A DNA stretch of 64,000 nucleotides, from NCBI RefSeq assembly GCF_003583365.1, contig NZ_QXED01000004.1, positions 248,001 to 312,000 of the forward strand, given 5' to 3'. Below the pieces are notes generated by a model. The model saw nothing but the letters and a program-made list of their open reading frames with translations. It did no database searches and was not told the origin of the DNA. The translations under genes were made by a program, and so were the position numbers. This stretch comes from Fibrisoma montanum (GTDB lineage Bacteria; Bacteroidota; Bacteroidia; Cytophagales; Spirosomataceae). This document shows, piece by piece, positions 43,649 through 52,529 of this stretch (the first letter of the stretch is position 1; each line of letters begins with the position of its first letter).

Positions 43649-44500
43649 TCACTTCTGACTGGTGTATCGAATAAAATCTTCGCAAATAGTAAAAAACAAC
43701 TCTAGGTTGCTGAACCAGGGATCGTGGCAGGCACCATTGATCGTGTACAGTTCGGCGTTGGGAAATAATGCCGCATATATGTGCCCCTGATCGATACCAC
43801 AATCCCGGCTTCCATTAAAAATCAATACGGGGACCGTCACGTTTCGCAGGCTGTCGATTCGGGGAGCAGTGATGAAGCTTTCTCGTGTTTCCTCCTTGAC
43901 CGTTCCACCCACGTTTTCAATAGATTTGAAAATATGGGTTACATTCTCTGTGAGCTGACCTTCTTCGTTTACTTGATTTACAATTTGCTGCTCATATAAC
44001 TGTAACTGATGAGATGGATAAGTAGCGTATTTGAGTTTACGCTGATAGGTACCTTCAACTCCTTCCCAGCGATATGTACCATTTAGAATCAAGCCTTTGA
44101 CGTCTTCGGGGTGTTTGTATGCATAAATCATGGCCAGTGTACTACCCCACGACGAACCGGCCAGAAATACCTTCTTATTTTTGGCGACATGCTCAATGAT
44201 ACGTTTCAGATCATTGATGTGATCCTGCCACAAATAACTTGCCGCCCGCTGGCTCTTTCCACAGCCACGCTGGTCATAAAAGACTACACGCGCCACTTTG
44301 CTCAGGGCATCAAATTCGGGGCGCAAGTATTCATGCTGGACCGCAGGGCCTCCGTGAAGTACAATCACAGTTTCTGCTTTATTGCCGAGCTGCCAATAGG
44401 CTAAAGCGGGGTTACCCGTTACAAACCGCTCCTGACCGTAACCGCGAAGAACCTGAAACGAGACGAGCAGAGTGAGTAGTCCGAAACGTATTGTCTTCAT
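43649..44500 (-). CDS. Secreted alpha/beta hydrolase, proline iminopeptidase-like
   Basis: A 283-residue periplasmic hydrolase with a signal peptide (MKTIRFGLLTLLVSFQV, cleavage near GYGQE). The alpha/beta fold elements of the prolyl aminopeptidase group are present: the oxyanion segment VLHGGPAVQHEYLRP, the FYDQRGCGKSQ strand, the nucleophile elbow GSSWGSTLAM (Ser in GxSxG), the acid in FNGSRDCG, and the base histidine in NGACHDPW. The substrate may be a peptide or an ester. It stands alone; its neighbours offer no pathway link. Confidence 0.82.
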   Translation of the reverse strand: MKTIRFGLLTLLVSFQVLRGYGQERFVTGNPALAYWQLGNKAETVIVLHGGPAVQHEYLRPEFDALSKVARVVFYDQRGCGKSQRAASYLWQDHINDLKRIIEHVAKNKKVFLAGSSWGSTLAMIYAYKHPEDVKGLILNGTYRWEGVEGTYQRKLKYATYPSHQLQLYEQQIVNQVNEEGQLTENVTHIFKSIENVGGTVKEETRESFITAPRIDSLRNVTVPVLIFNGSRDCGIDQGHIYAALFPNAELYTINGACHDPWFSNLELFFTICEDFIRYTSQK

Positions 44501-44559
44501 GTTGGTGCGGAAGTAGGTCTTTTTTAAAACGTTGTCCGTTTAAAGTTAATAAACGCTGG

Positions 44560-44597
44560 CGTTCAAACCAGATAAGTGATATGGGTGTGTTTGAACG
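44560..44597. promoter_or_regulatory. Inverted repeat in the ispE upstream region
   Basis: CGTTCAAAC (44560-44568) and GTTTGAACG (44589-44597) are perfect 9-base arms with a 20-base centre in the gap between the divergent hydrolase and ispE genes. Spaced half-sites like this could bind a regulator, but no second copy was found. Confidence 0.35.
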
Positions 44598-44637
44598 TTA
44601 AGTCTCAATAAATCACCAGTCAAGCCGCCTGAAATTG

Positions 44638-44645
44638 TACCTTTG
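44638..44645 (+). promoter_or_regulatory. -7 box for ispE
   Basis: TACCTTTG fully matches TAnnTTTG and lies 22 bases before the ispE ATG. No TTG was found at the usual -33 distance. Confidence 0.5.
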
Positions 44646-44666
44646 CGCTCGTATTGAGCTGACGAA

Positions 44667-45473
44667 ATGCTTACGTTCCCAACCTGCAAAATCAATATTG
44701 GCCTGAGAATTACCGAAAAACGACCGGATGGCTTTCATAATCTGCAATCCTGTTTTTATCCGGTTGGCTGGAGCGATGTACTGGAGCTGATTCCGGCCAG
44801 CGAGTTTAGCTTTACTGACAGCGGGCTTGCTATCCCCGGCGATCCGACAAAAAACCTATGTGTGCGGGCGTATCAACTCCTTAAAGCCGATTTTGAGTTG
44901 CCGCCTGTTCAAATGCATCTGCACAAAATTGTACCGATTGGAGCGGGCCTGGGTGGCGGCTCATCCGACGCAGCTTTTGCTTTAAAGCTTTTAAATGAGC
45001 GTTTTGCCCTGGGACTGACCGTAGCGCAGTTGCAGGACTACGCCCGTCGGCTGGGGAGTGACTGTGCTTTCTTCATTGAAAACAAGCCGATGTATTGTGT
45101 CGAGAAAGGGGATGTCTTTCAGGAAGTCAGTCTCGATCTGAGTGGGTATACCATTCTGCTGGTGTACCCGAATCTGGCTATCTCGACGGCTGAAGCATAT
45201 GCCGGAGTTCGGCCGCGTCTGCCGGAAACGCCCTTGTCTGAACAGCTCCAGGCTCCTATCGAAACCTGGCGCGATTCGGTGCATAACGACTTTGAAGACA
45301 GCCTGTTTCCGGTCTATCCCGTGCTGGCCGATATTAAGCACCAACTGTATGATATAGGGGCCGTGTATGCCAGCATGAGTGGTTCCGGTTCAACCGTGTA
45401 CGGAATTTTTCAGGCCCCGGTCACCGTCTCAAACCATTTAGGTCGTTATAACGTTTGGCAGGGAAAGCTTTGA
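44667..45473 (+). CDS. ispE: 4-diphosphocytidyl-2-C-methyl-D-erythritol kinase
   Basis: Phosphorylates CDP-methylerythritol in the MEP route to isoprenoids. The 268-residue protein opens with the usual FPTCKINIGLRITEKRPDGFHN, split as strand and turn, with the catalytic-region lysine. The GHMP-kinase ATP loop is PIGAGLGGGSSDAAFAL near residues 91-107, and the third motif is YASMSGSGSTVYGIF. It is slightly shorter than many homologs. It has its own -7 box and precedes the oxidase subunit gene by 107 bases. Confidence 0.95.
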   Translation: MLTFPTCKINIGLRITEKRPDGFHNLQSCFYPVGWSDVLELIPASEFSFTDSGLAIPGDPTKNLCVRAYQLLKADFELPPVQMHLHKIVPIGAGLGGGSSDAAFALKLLNERFALGLTVAQLQDYARRLGSDCAFFIENKPMYCVEKGDVFQEVSLDLSGYTILLVYPNLAISTAEAYAGVRPRLPETPLSEQLQAPIETWRDSVHNDFEDSLFPVYPVLADIKHQLYDIGAVYASMSGSGSTVYGIFQAPVTVSNHLGRYNVWQGKL

Positions 45474-45580
45474 TTGTATTGATGGTTTGCGGCTTACGTA
45501 GTTTGGTCGTCGGTACTGCCCAGAGCCTTTGACCAGAACGAATAAGTAAGTTTCGTACTTGACACCGTACACATTAACCA

Positions 45581-46189
45581 ATGAGCAACTTTTTCACGAA
45601 ACGGCGGGAGCCGTTCCGATTCATGGTCTGGCTGGGCATTGCCGGTAGCGTGATGCTATTCACAGTCCTACTGGCGGCTTATGTTATCCGGAGTTCGGGG
45701 CCGAACTGGGCCAATGTAAAGCTACCGAACGTATTTCTGCTCAGTACCATTGCCATTGCACTGAGCAGTCTGACCCTGAACAACGCAAACCGGGCGTTTC
45801 GGCAGGAGCGATTCGACAACTATCGGTCCTACATGACCACCACCCTGATTCTGGGAACACTATTCATTCTGTTGCAGGGGTGGGGCTGGCGGCAGATGGT
45901 ACTGGCGGGGGTAGATATGCAGGGGAACCCGGCAGCCGGATTTGTCTACATGATTTCAGGCTTGCATCTGCTCCATATTCTGATTGGCCTTATCTATCTG
46001 GTCATTGTGTTGGTGGAGGCCTGGCGTCGGCGCCCGTACATTGACTCGTTCGTATACAGCGTTAACCCCCCCAATCAATTAAAAATCAGGCTCGTTACGT
46101 TGTATTGGCATTTTGTGGATATTTTGTGGCTGGGGCTGTTCATCTTTTTGCTGGTACACCACGGTGTCGATTTAAAGCCGCTTCTGTAA
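45581..46189 (+). CDS. Cytochrome c oxidase subunit III-like protein
   Basis: A 202-residue membrane protein with five predicted helices, the short form of heme-copper oxidase subunit III (CtaE/CoxC/CyoC-like). Conserved helix features include AGFVYMISGLHLLHILIGL and VTLYWHFVDILWLGLFIFLLVHH, split here by loops, where WHFVD is the best-known motif. The subunit stabilises the catalytic subunit I. No other oxidase gene is adjacent, so it is either a separated member of the oxidase set or a paralog. The start ATG at 45581 gives a normal cytoplasmic N-terminus. Confidence 0.85.
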   Translation: MSNFFTKRREPFRFMVWLGIAGSVMLFTVLLAAYVIRSSGPNWANVKLPNVFLLSTIAIALSSLTLNNANRAFRQERFDNYRSYMTTTLILGTLFILLQGWGWRQMVLAGVDMQGNPAAGFVYMISGLHLLHILIGLIYLVIVLVEAWRRRPYIDSFVYSVNPPNQLKIRLVTLYWHFVDILWLGLFIFLLVHHGVDLKPLL

Positions 46190-46254
46190 AGCCTGTCACA
46201 GTTTGCTACAATATCCCGTTATTTGTATAAGTATTTGTTTTTTCGACCTATTAC

Positions 46255-48261
46255 ATGAGAAAAATTGCACTGTGGGCCGGATTGTTGAGCATAAGCCTGG
46301 CATCGCACGCCCAAAACACGCCTTCATCACCAATTGGAACCATATCGGACGTAAACCGTAGCAACAGCGCTACGTCGAAGTACGATCCGCGTGAGTTATT
46401 CCACCCGCTGTTCAACATGCAGCCGGGCAACGATTACCGCACGGGCAGCGGTTCACCGGGCCCGCGCTACTGGCAGAATCGCGCTGACTACCAGATCAAC
46501 GTAACGCTGGACGATCAGAAAAGCACCATAGCCGGTGAGGTAACGATCACCTATAAAAACAACTCCCCCGAAACCCTGCCGTTCCTATGGCTGCAACTGG
46601 ATCAGAACGCCTTCAGTGATACGTCGCGGGCCTCCAAAACGACGCCTGTTACGGGCGGGCGTTTCGGAAATCTGGGCTTTGCCGGTGGTATGACCATCAC
46701 AAACGTATCGGTGGAGCAGGGGAAAAATAAATTTGTGCCGGCTGATTACACCATCACGGATACCCGGATGCAGATACGGCTGGCTGAGCCGGTGAAGCCG
46801 AACGGCGACGGCGTGAAGGTTCGATTGGCTTATTCGTTCAAAATACCTGAATACGGCTCCGACCGGATGGGGCAACTGAAGCGCCGGGACGGTATCATCT
46901 ACGAAATTGCGCAGTGGTACCCGCGAATGGCCGTATATGACGATGTAGAAGGCTGGAACGTACTGCCTTATCTGGGTGCGGGTGAGTTTTACCTCGAATA
47001 CGGTGATTTCGAATACGCCGTTACGGTGCCCTGGGATCATATCGTGGTCGGCTCCGGCGAACTGCTGAACCCGAACGACGTACTGACGTCCGAGCAGATA
47101 AAGCGCCTGGGACAGGCCCGGAACAGCGATAAAACGGTAATTATCCGTGGAAAGGATGAAGTTACAAATCCCGATACACGGCCCAAACGCTCCGGTACGC
47201 TGACGTGGCGGTTCCGCTGCCAGAACACCCGCGACGTAGCCTGGGCCACCTCACGGGCATTTGTGTGGGATGCCGCCCGAATGAACCTGCCGAGCGGAAA
47301 AACGGCGCTGGCTCAGTCGGTTTATCCGGCCGAAAGCGCCACGCCCGATTCATGGGGCCGTTCGACGGAGTATGTAAAAGGGTGCATTGAATTTTATTCA
47401 AAGTATTTACTCGAATATACGTATCCGGTGGCGACCAACGTAGCGGGTATTGTGGGCGGCATGGAATACCCGGGTATCGTGTTCTGTGATCACAAGGATA
47501 AAAAAGACGCGCTCTGGGGCGTAACCGACCACGAGTTTGGTCATAACTGGTTCCCCATGATCGTGGGTAACAACGAGCGTAAGTTTGCCTGGATGGACGA
47601 AGGATTTAATACGTTCATCAACACGCTGTCGACGGCAAATTTCAACAATGGTGAATACAACCGGGAGCGGGGCACAATGCACGACATTGCACCGGCTCTG
47701 TTTCAGCCGACTGAACCGATCATGTCAACGCCGGACGTGCAGCAAAGCCGTGCGCTGGGTATTCTGGCCTATTACAAGCCGGGCATGGGTCTGAAACTGC
47801 TGCGGGACGTAGTACTCGGGCCTAAACGCTTCGACTTTGCCTTCAAAACGTATGTTGACCGCTGGGCTTTCAAACACCCGACACCGTATGACTTCTTCCG
47901 GACCATCGAGGATGCCGCCGGTGAGGATTTGGGCTGGTTCTGGCGCGGCTATTTCTACGAAACCTGGCGGTTTGACCAGGGGGTGAAAGATGTGAAGTAC
48001 GTGGATGGCCGGGCCGAGAAAGGCTCATTCATTACCATCGAAAACCTCGAAAAAATGGCGATGCCCGCCACCGTTGAATTGACGGAAACAACCGGGAAGA
48101 AAACCCGGGTGGATCTGCCGGTGGAGATATGGCAGCGGGGTGGTACCTGGACGTTCCGGGCCAACACAACCGCTCCGCTCCGGACGGTAGTGGTCGATCC
48201 GGACGAAAAACTGCCGGACATTAATTCGAAGAACAATACCTGGCGCGGAGAAGCGCAATAG
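46255..48261 (+). CDS. M1 family metallopeptidase
   Basis: A 668-residue exported zinc aminopeptidase-like enzyme with a signal peptide (cleavage near SHAQ, residue 20). The gluzincin site is intact: HEFGH at residues 426-430 and the third zinc ligand in WMDEGFN at about 449, with the standard 18-residue spacing. The upstream substrate motif region is GGMEYPGIV, the GxMEN-like segment that binds the peptide N-terminus. It could trim peptides in the periplasm. It ends with its stop codon 2 bases before a long palindrome and faces the KAS III gene. Confidence 0.92.
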   Translation: MRKIALWAGLLSISLASHAQNTPSSPIGTISDVNRSNSATSKYDPRELFHPLFNMQPGNDYRTGSGSPGPRYWQNRADYQINVTLDDQKSTIAGEVTITYKNNSPETLPFLWLQLDQNAFSDTSRASKTTPVTGGRFGNLGFAGGMTITNVSVEQGKNKFVPADYTITDTRMQIRLAEPVKPNGDGVKVRLAYSFKIPEYGSDRMGQLKRRDGIIYEIAQWYPRMAVYDDVEGWNVLPYLGAGEFYLEYGDFEYAVTVPWDHIVVGSGELLNPNDVLTSEQIKRLGQARNSDKTVIIRGKDEVTNPDTRPKRSGTLTWRFRCQNTRDVAWATSRAFVWDAARMNLPSGKTALAQSVYPAESATPDSWGRSTEYVKGCIEFYSKYLLEYTYPVATNVAGIVGGMEYPGIVFCDHKDKKDALWGVTDHEFGHNWFPMIVGNNERKFAWMDEGFNTFINTLSTANFNNGEYNRERGTMHDIAPALFQPTEPIMSTPDVQQSRALGILAYYKPGMGLKLLRDVVLGPKRFDFAFKTYVDRWAFKHPTPYDFFRTIEDAAGEDLGWFWRGYFYETWRFDQGVKDVKYVDGRAEKGSFITIENLEKMAMPATVELTETTGKKTRVDLPVEIWQRGGTWTFRANTTAPLRTVVVDPDEKLPDINSKNNTWRGEAQ

Positions 48262-48262
48262 A

Positions 48263-48343
48263 AGGAGTAGAGCAGGAAGGGGAGGAAAGGAAAGAGGGTT
48301 GCCATTCCCCTTTTTCCTTTCCTCCCCTTCCTGCTCTACTCCT
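48263..48343. repeat. 81-bp perfect hairpin between convergent genes
   Basis: Two 31-base arms (48263-48293 and 48313-48343) are perfect inverted complements around a 19-base centre. One strand of each arm is almost pure purine (GGAGTAGAGCAGGAAGGGG type). It fills the 90-base gap between the M1 peptidase and the KAS III gene and probably ends both transcripts, with T-rich flanks in each direction. Confidence 0.85.
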
Positions 48344-48351
48344 CTTTTCAA

Positions 48352-49290
48352 CTATACTTCAACCAGCATAGCGCCGTAGGAGTATCCACCGCCAAAAACC
48401 GTTATGACGATACGCTGGCCTTTCTGGAACGTATCCCACTGCTCAGACAGGGCTATGGCACAGCCGGCGCAGCCCGTGTTGCCCAGCCGCTCAATGTTAG
48501 AAATCAGTTTGGATTCCGGAAGGCCGAGCGTGTTCATTACGTTCCGCGAAATCCGAAGATTTGCCTGGTGAGGCAGCACATAATCGACATCGGCCAGAGT
48601 CATACCGCAGCGATCCAGAATTTGCTGAGTGGCTTTGGGCATGTACTGGCAGGCGTTAATGAACACATCCCGACCGTGCGGCATCGTAACGCCCCCGTCC
48701 ATGGGTTTCATCATTACGCCCGTGGTGGCCTTGGGGGTATGCGCTGCTCCGCCCGTCAATAAACCTTTAATGGCCAGATCGCCCTCGCTCTGGCGTTCTT
48801 TGGTGATCAGGAGCGCAGCGGCTCCATCGCCCCAAAGATGCCCCGATACTTTGTCCTGTTCGTTGTTATAGGCCGTATTGTGTTCCGAAACGATCACCAG
48901 CGCCCGGGTGGCTTTGTTGAGCGCAAAATAGCCTTCAGCTACTTCGATAGCATTGAGCAGGGATGAGCAGGCTGTCGAGACGGAAACGACTGGAATATCG
49001 GCTATACCAAGGTGGTGCTGAACCTCATGAGCGAGCGAAACAATGGTATCGTAGGGGGTGTACGTAGCACCTACAATCAGATCGACAGTCGATAAGTCCG
49101 TTTTATCCTGTAAACGTCTGGTGACTTCGACCGCCATCGTATTTGTATTTTCGCCGGAGGCAGCTTTACGTCGCTTCTCAATACCGGTTCGCTCGATAAT
49201 CCACTCGTTTGAAAGCCCGTTGAGCTGAGTGAAATGTTCATTGCCGACCACCTCCGTTGGTAGGTAGTGACTTACTGAATGGATATACAT
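48352..49290 (-). CDS. 3-oxoacyl-ACP synthase III family protein
   Basis: A 312-residue thiolase-fold condensing enzyme of the KAS III (FabH-like) group. The catalytic triad is readable: Cys108 in VSTACSSLLNAI, His241 in VLPHQANLRIS and Asn271 in LGNTGCAG. FabH starts fatty-acid synthesis by joining acetyl-CoA and malonyl-ACP. This protein is not beside plsX or rpmF as many fabH genes are, so it may also be a specialised paralog, for example for a secondary lipid. ATG at 49290 starts with MYIHSVSHYLPTEV, as is common. Confidence 0.88.
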   Translation of the reverse strand: MYIHSVSHYLPTEVVGNEHFTQLNGLSNEWIIERTGIEKRRKAASGENTNTMAVEVTRRLQDKTDLSTVDLIVGATYTPYDTIVSLAHEVQHHLGIADIPVVSVSTACSSLLNAIEVAEGYFALNKATRALVIVSEHNTAYNNEQDKVSGHLWGDGAAALLITKERQSEGDLAIKGLLTGGAAHTPKATTGVMMKPMDGGVTMPHGRDVFINACQYMPKATQQILDRCGMTLADVDYVLPHQANLRISRNVMNTLGLPESKLISNIERLGNTGCAGCAIALSEQWDTFQKGQRIVITVFGGGYSYGAMLVEV

Positions 49291-49459
49291 TATGCCAATT
49301 AATTAGGCTATAATCCGGCTAAACCGGATTTTTGCCGAAAGTTAACTTTTACCGTGATGGGGTAGTATTGAACATTAGAACAATACCATAAGGTATTTAT
49401 ATAGTTCTATAAGGAGGTGTCTATGTATAACAACAGCCACAAATCCATACTGTTTTGAA

Positions 49460-50581
49460 CTAGTTACTGAGAATAAGTCGGTAGAAAGCCAGTAACTTCT
49501 TCGCTTCGCTGTTCCAGTTATAGTCAGTTTCGACGGCGCTACGCCCACGCTGTCCCATGGCCTCAGCCTCCTTGGGGTGTTTGAGTAAAAACGTTAAGGC
49601 ATTGGTAATCTGTTCCGGATCAGTAGGGGATACACACAATCCACAGTTATTCCGTTCCACAACGTCGCGGTACAGCGGGAAGTCGGACGTAACGACCGGC
49701 AGGCCCAGCGCCATATATTCAAACATCTTGGTCGTATACGAGTCCGGGTAGTCGCCAATGGGTTTCAGCAGGGCAAGACCAGCCGTTGCTCCGGCTGCTA
49801 CTGGAAAAGCCGTACGCTGATCAGCATAGCCATGAAAGATCAGATTGCTCTGGACATCAGCATAGCCTGGCAGCCTGATCAAATCAGCCTCAGTAAAGGT
49901 ACGACGGCCGAACAAATGCACCCGGAAGTCTGGTTGTTTCTGTTTCAGCAAAGCCAGGCTCTCAATCAGCGTATCGAACGCCCGCTCAAAGCTCAGCAAG
50001 CCAATGTAGAAAAATTCGGGACAGGTCATATTGGGCTGATACGGCCGGCGAAACGGCTCCAGAAACGGCAGCAGCGGGTAATTGTAAATAACGGTATGCG
50101 GTTTCTTCAGGTCGGTATACGTATCCAGATAGCGGTGTTCGGTGAAGAGAAGAAAAAAATACCGGCGCGCCAGTCGGTCGAAAAAGCCGAAGAGCTGTTC
50201 GAGCCAGTAACCTCGATTTATAGCTTTAAGATGCAGCTTTTTGAAGAGGTTTTCCTGCACTTCGTAGACAACCTGCGCACCCGCCAGCCGGAATACGAAG
50301 GCAAACGGAATGAATTCCGGTACATATACATGAACGACCCTGGGTCGCAGCCAGATGCAGCGAAGTACAATCAGCGGACTCGTCAGCAGCACTCGCCAGA
50401 TCACCCGCCTGAAGTACGGTACACGTATGAATCGAATGCCTGCTGCCAGCGCTGGGTCGGCCTGTGGAAGTACACACGCTACATCGTATACATCGCTGAG
50501 TGTCCGGCATTGTTTGAACACGATTCGCGGGTCACTCGCCGGATGGGCCGTACTGACGTGCAGTACCCGGATTTTTTTCAT
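49460..50581 (-). CDS. GT4-family glycosyltransferase
   Basis: A 373-residue glycosyltransferase of the GT-B fold, cytoplasmic or membrane-associated. The N-terminal Rossmann region starts with RVLHVSTAHPASDPRIVFKQC, split as strand and helix. The C-terminal nucleotide-sugar site has KMFEYMALGLPVVTSDFPLYRD and NCGLCVSPTDPEQITNAL, typical of family GT4 with the EX7E-like pair. It probably adds a sugar to a surface polysaccharide. Its ATG overlaps the stop codon of deoC by four bases (ATGA), so the two are translationally coupled. Confidence 0.88.
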   Translation of the reverse strand: MKKIRVLHVSTAHPASDPRIVFKQCRTLSDVYDVACVLPQADPALAAGIRFIRVPYFRRVIWRVLLTSPLIVLRCIWLRPRVVHVYVPEFIPFAFVFRLAGAQVVYEVQENLFKKLHLKAINRGYWLEQLFGFFDRLARRYFFLLFTEHRYLDTYTDLKKPHTVIYNYPLLPFLEPFRRPYQPNMTCPEFFYIGLLSFERAFDTLIESLALLKQKQPDFRVHLFGRRTFTEADLIRLPGYADVQSNLIFHGYADQRTAFPVAAGATAGLALLKPIGDYPDSYTTKMFEYMALGLPVVTSDFPLYRDVVERNNCGLCVSPTDPEQITNALTFLLKHPKEAEAMGQRGRSAVETDYNWNSEAKKLLAFYRLILSN

Positions 50582-51231
50582 GAAGCCCCCTGCACAATAG
50601 CCACGCCCGACGAGGTGCCCAATCGTGTTGCCCCGGCCTCAACGAACGCCATAGCCTGCTCATAGGTCTTGATGCCGCCCGACGCTTTCACCTGGATGGA
50701 TTCGGGGAGCAGCGAGCGAATGAGCCGCACCTGATCGATCAAGGCACCCGTGGGGGCAAAACCGGTCGACGTTTTTACAAAATCAGGCGCAGCCTCTACA
50801 CACAGATCGCAGGCAATCCGGATCTCGTTTTCGTCGAGATATGCCGTTTCGAGAATAACCTTCAACAGGGCACCCCGGCTTTGGGCGAGTCCTGCCAGCG
50901 TACTGATTTCCCCCCGAACGCTCAGGTAGGCCATGGATTTGAATCGGGTCAGATTCATCACCATATCCAGTTCAGTTGCGCCGTCTTCGAGTGCCTTCTC
51001 GGCTTCAGTAACTTTGATCGGCAGACTGTTGTAGCCAAGCGGGAAGCCAATAACGGTGCAGACTTTTACGGGCGTTTCGGCGAGCAGATCGCCGGCGTAT
51101 AATACGTAGGAAGGCGGGACGCAAACCGTCCGGAACTGGTACTCATACGCGTCGGCGCACAACTGCCGGATGTCGGTTTCCGTAGCTGTGGGCTTCAGGT
51201 TGGTATGGTCAATGTATTCGGTTAAATGCAT
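50578..51231 (-). CDS. deoC: Deoxyribose-phosphate aldolase
   Basis: Converts 2-deoxyribose-5-phosphate to acetaldehyde and glyceraldehyde-3-phosphate in nucleoside breakdown. The 217-residue protein has a normal length for a class I aldolase. Key regions are DHTNLKPTAT at the start, ELDMVMNLTRFKS with the catalytic-region acid, FVKTSTGFAPTGA with the Schiff-base lysine near residue 147, and VKASGGIKTYEQA with a second lysine. It overlaps the downstream glycosyltransferase gene by four bases. A functional link between the two is not obvious. Confidence 0.95.
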   Translation of the reverse strand: MHLTEYIDHTNLKPTATETDIRQLCADAYEYQFRTVCVPPSYVLYAGDLLAETPVKVCTVIGFPLGYNSLPIKVTEAEKALEDGATELDMVMNLTRFKSMAYLSVRGEISTLAGLAQSRGALLKVILETAYLDENEIRIACDLCVEAAPDFVKTSTGFAPTGALIDQVRLIRSLLPESIQVKASGGIKTYEQAMAFVEAGATRLGTSSGVAIVQGAS

Positions 51232-51258
51232 GCGGGTAGTCCGGCCGGCGCGGCCAGT

Positions 51259-52350
51259 CTATTTTTTTACACCAAAGGTACGTAGTTCTGCGTCAATCTT
51301 CAGGTTCCAGCGCTCCTGGGCCAGCGGGTCCTGCCCGTGGCGAGTCTCCTCGTCGTACTGCTTCTGCATCCGGTTCATATCGCGAAAGGCTTCTATAAAC
51401 TGATATTGCACAATGCTGTTGTAATCGTCGATCGAAAGACTGTCGGGCTGGATCCTGCGTTTGAATCGCTCCACAATAATCTTTGTGATGTCAAAATGTC
51501 GCTGTTCGTGGTTAAGGGTATAGGCGGTACGTGCCACATCATGAACCCACGACGATTCCTTGAGCATATACGCCTTGAGCGTCAGATTAAGGGTGATTAC
51601 GCCATTCGTAACGGTACTGTTTCCGTCATAAGCGAAACTGGTAAACACTTCGGCTGCGTAGTGGCTGCCTTTGCGTGGAACAGCCCGAAAGTCGTCCCAC
51701 GTCAACGGGCGATCCGGGTTATAGAATACGGTATCATCGGTTGTTATCCGGGTATCTTCTTTGAAGTTAACGGTTATGCCGGTAGCCAGCTTTTCGTTTT
51801 GGCCGGCCTGGCGTTTCATATACTCATTTATATTACGTAGGGAAGCTATAATAGCCTGACGGATAGTTGGCTCAATCACCGTCGTCTGGCTGATCGGGCG
51901 GGTGTAATTAGCACTACTTCGGTATTCGGTCAGGCGGGTAGTTGTGGCATCGCCAAAGTCATTTTTACCGAGCAGGTCAAAAGCGACCCCAAAGGTGAAT
52001 TTACCTTCTACGCGGTTGCCGGCAGCCGTTTCTGTCAGACGGCATTCCGTGACACGCATGGCCAACGGCCGAAGCTTTCGGTCCTGCTTCAGGCTCTGGT
52101 TAATAAACTGCTGGATTGCGGTCGTAACGCCACCCTCCAGATCGATGGCTTCCATTGGCGAGCCCGCGGTTAAAGCCAGACGGGCAATTGGCCCCCGGTT
52201 CGTCCGCTGATCAGTTACGGCCGCGATGTAAAATTCCTTAGGAGTAAATGGAAGCGGTTCAGGACGCAGGCGAATAGGCGTTGAGGCCGGCAAAAAAGCC
52301 ATCAACTCCAACAAAACAAATAATAAACAGAAACCAGTCAGGCGGTTCAT
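51259..52350 (-). CDS. Exported protein with C-terminal DUF922 zinc-protease-like domain
   Basis: A 363-residue protein with a signal peptide (LLFVLLELMAFLPAST, cleavage near residue 24). The C-terminal half, from about residue 215, has DUF922 features: RPLTWDDFRAVPRKGSHYAAEV, split here at two strands, and TLNHEQRHFDITKIIVERF, in which HEQRH is the HExxH zinc motif. The family was predicted to be secreted zinc-dependent proteases. Residues about 30-205 form a separate unidentified domain with alternating strands. It has its own -7 box, is last in the minus-strand run, and starts 28 bases after deoC in sequence order. Confidence 0.72.
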   Translation of the reverse strand: MNRLTGFCLLFVLLELMAFLPASTPIRLRPEPLPFTPKEFYIAAVTDQRTNRGPIARLALTAGSPMEAIDLEGGVTTAIQQFINQSLKQDRKLRPLAMRVTECRLTETAAGNRVEGKFTFGVAFDLLGKNDFGDATTTRLTEYRSSANYTRPISQTTVIEPTIRQAIIASLRNINEYMKRQAGQNEKLATGITVNFKEDTRITTDDTVFYNPDRPLTWDDFRAVPRKGSHYAAEVFTSFAYDGNSTVTNGVITLNLTLKAYMLKESSWVHDVARTAYTLNHEQRHFDITKIIVERFKRRIQPDSLSIDDYNSIVQYQFIEAFRDMNRMQKQYDEETRHGQDPLAQERWNLKIDAELRTFGVKK

Positions 52351-52385
52351 TCAGCAGCTATTCCTGAGTAATTATAAGGCGTAAA

Positions 52386-52393
52386 CAAACGTA
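52386..52393 (-). promoter_or_regulatory. -7 box for the DUF922 gene
   Basis: Read on the minus strand, TACGTTTG matches TAnnTTTG and sits 36 bases upstream of the ATG. No -33 TTG was found at the usual spacing. Confidence 0.48.
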
Positions 52394-52446
52394 TTGGTTT
52401 AACAATTTTTTATGCCGATTGCGCTCAGTTTTCTCATAAAATTAAA

Positions 52447-52483
52447 CCCTCCGATTGTATCTGTTCAAGATGCAATCGGAGGG
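52447..52483 (-). terminator. Intrinsic terminator after secA
   Basis: Arms 52447-52461 and 52469-52483 (CCCTCCGATTG/CAATCGGAGGG core) pair with one mismatch around a 7-base loop. On the minus strand the stem is followed by a T-rich stretch, 47 bases after the secA stop codon. Confidence 0.78.
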
Positions 52484-52529
52484 TAATTTACCAATTCGAG
52501 TGGCGAGGCCTTACGGCCCCAGTCCAACC

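Noticed and set aside
49310-49330. Short inverted repeat AATCCGG...CCGGATT upstream of the KAS III gene, considered as a lipid-regulator operator
   Set aside because: Only one 7-base pair of arms is present and there is no known regulator of this type in the phylum to compare with.
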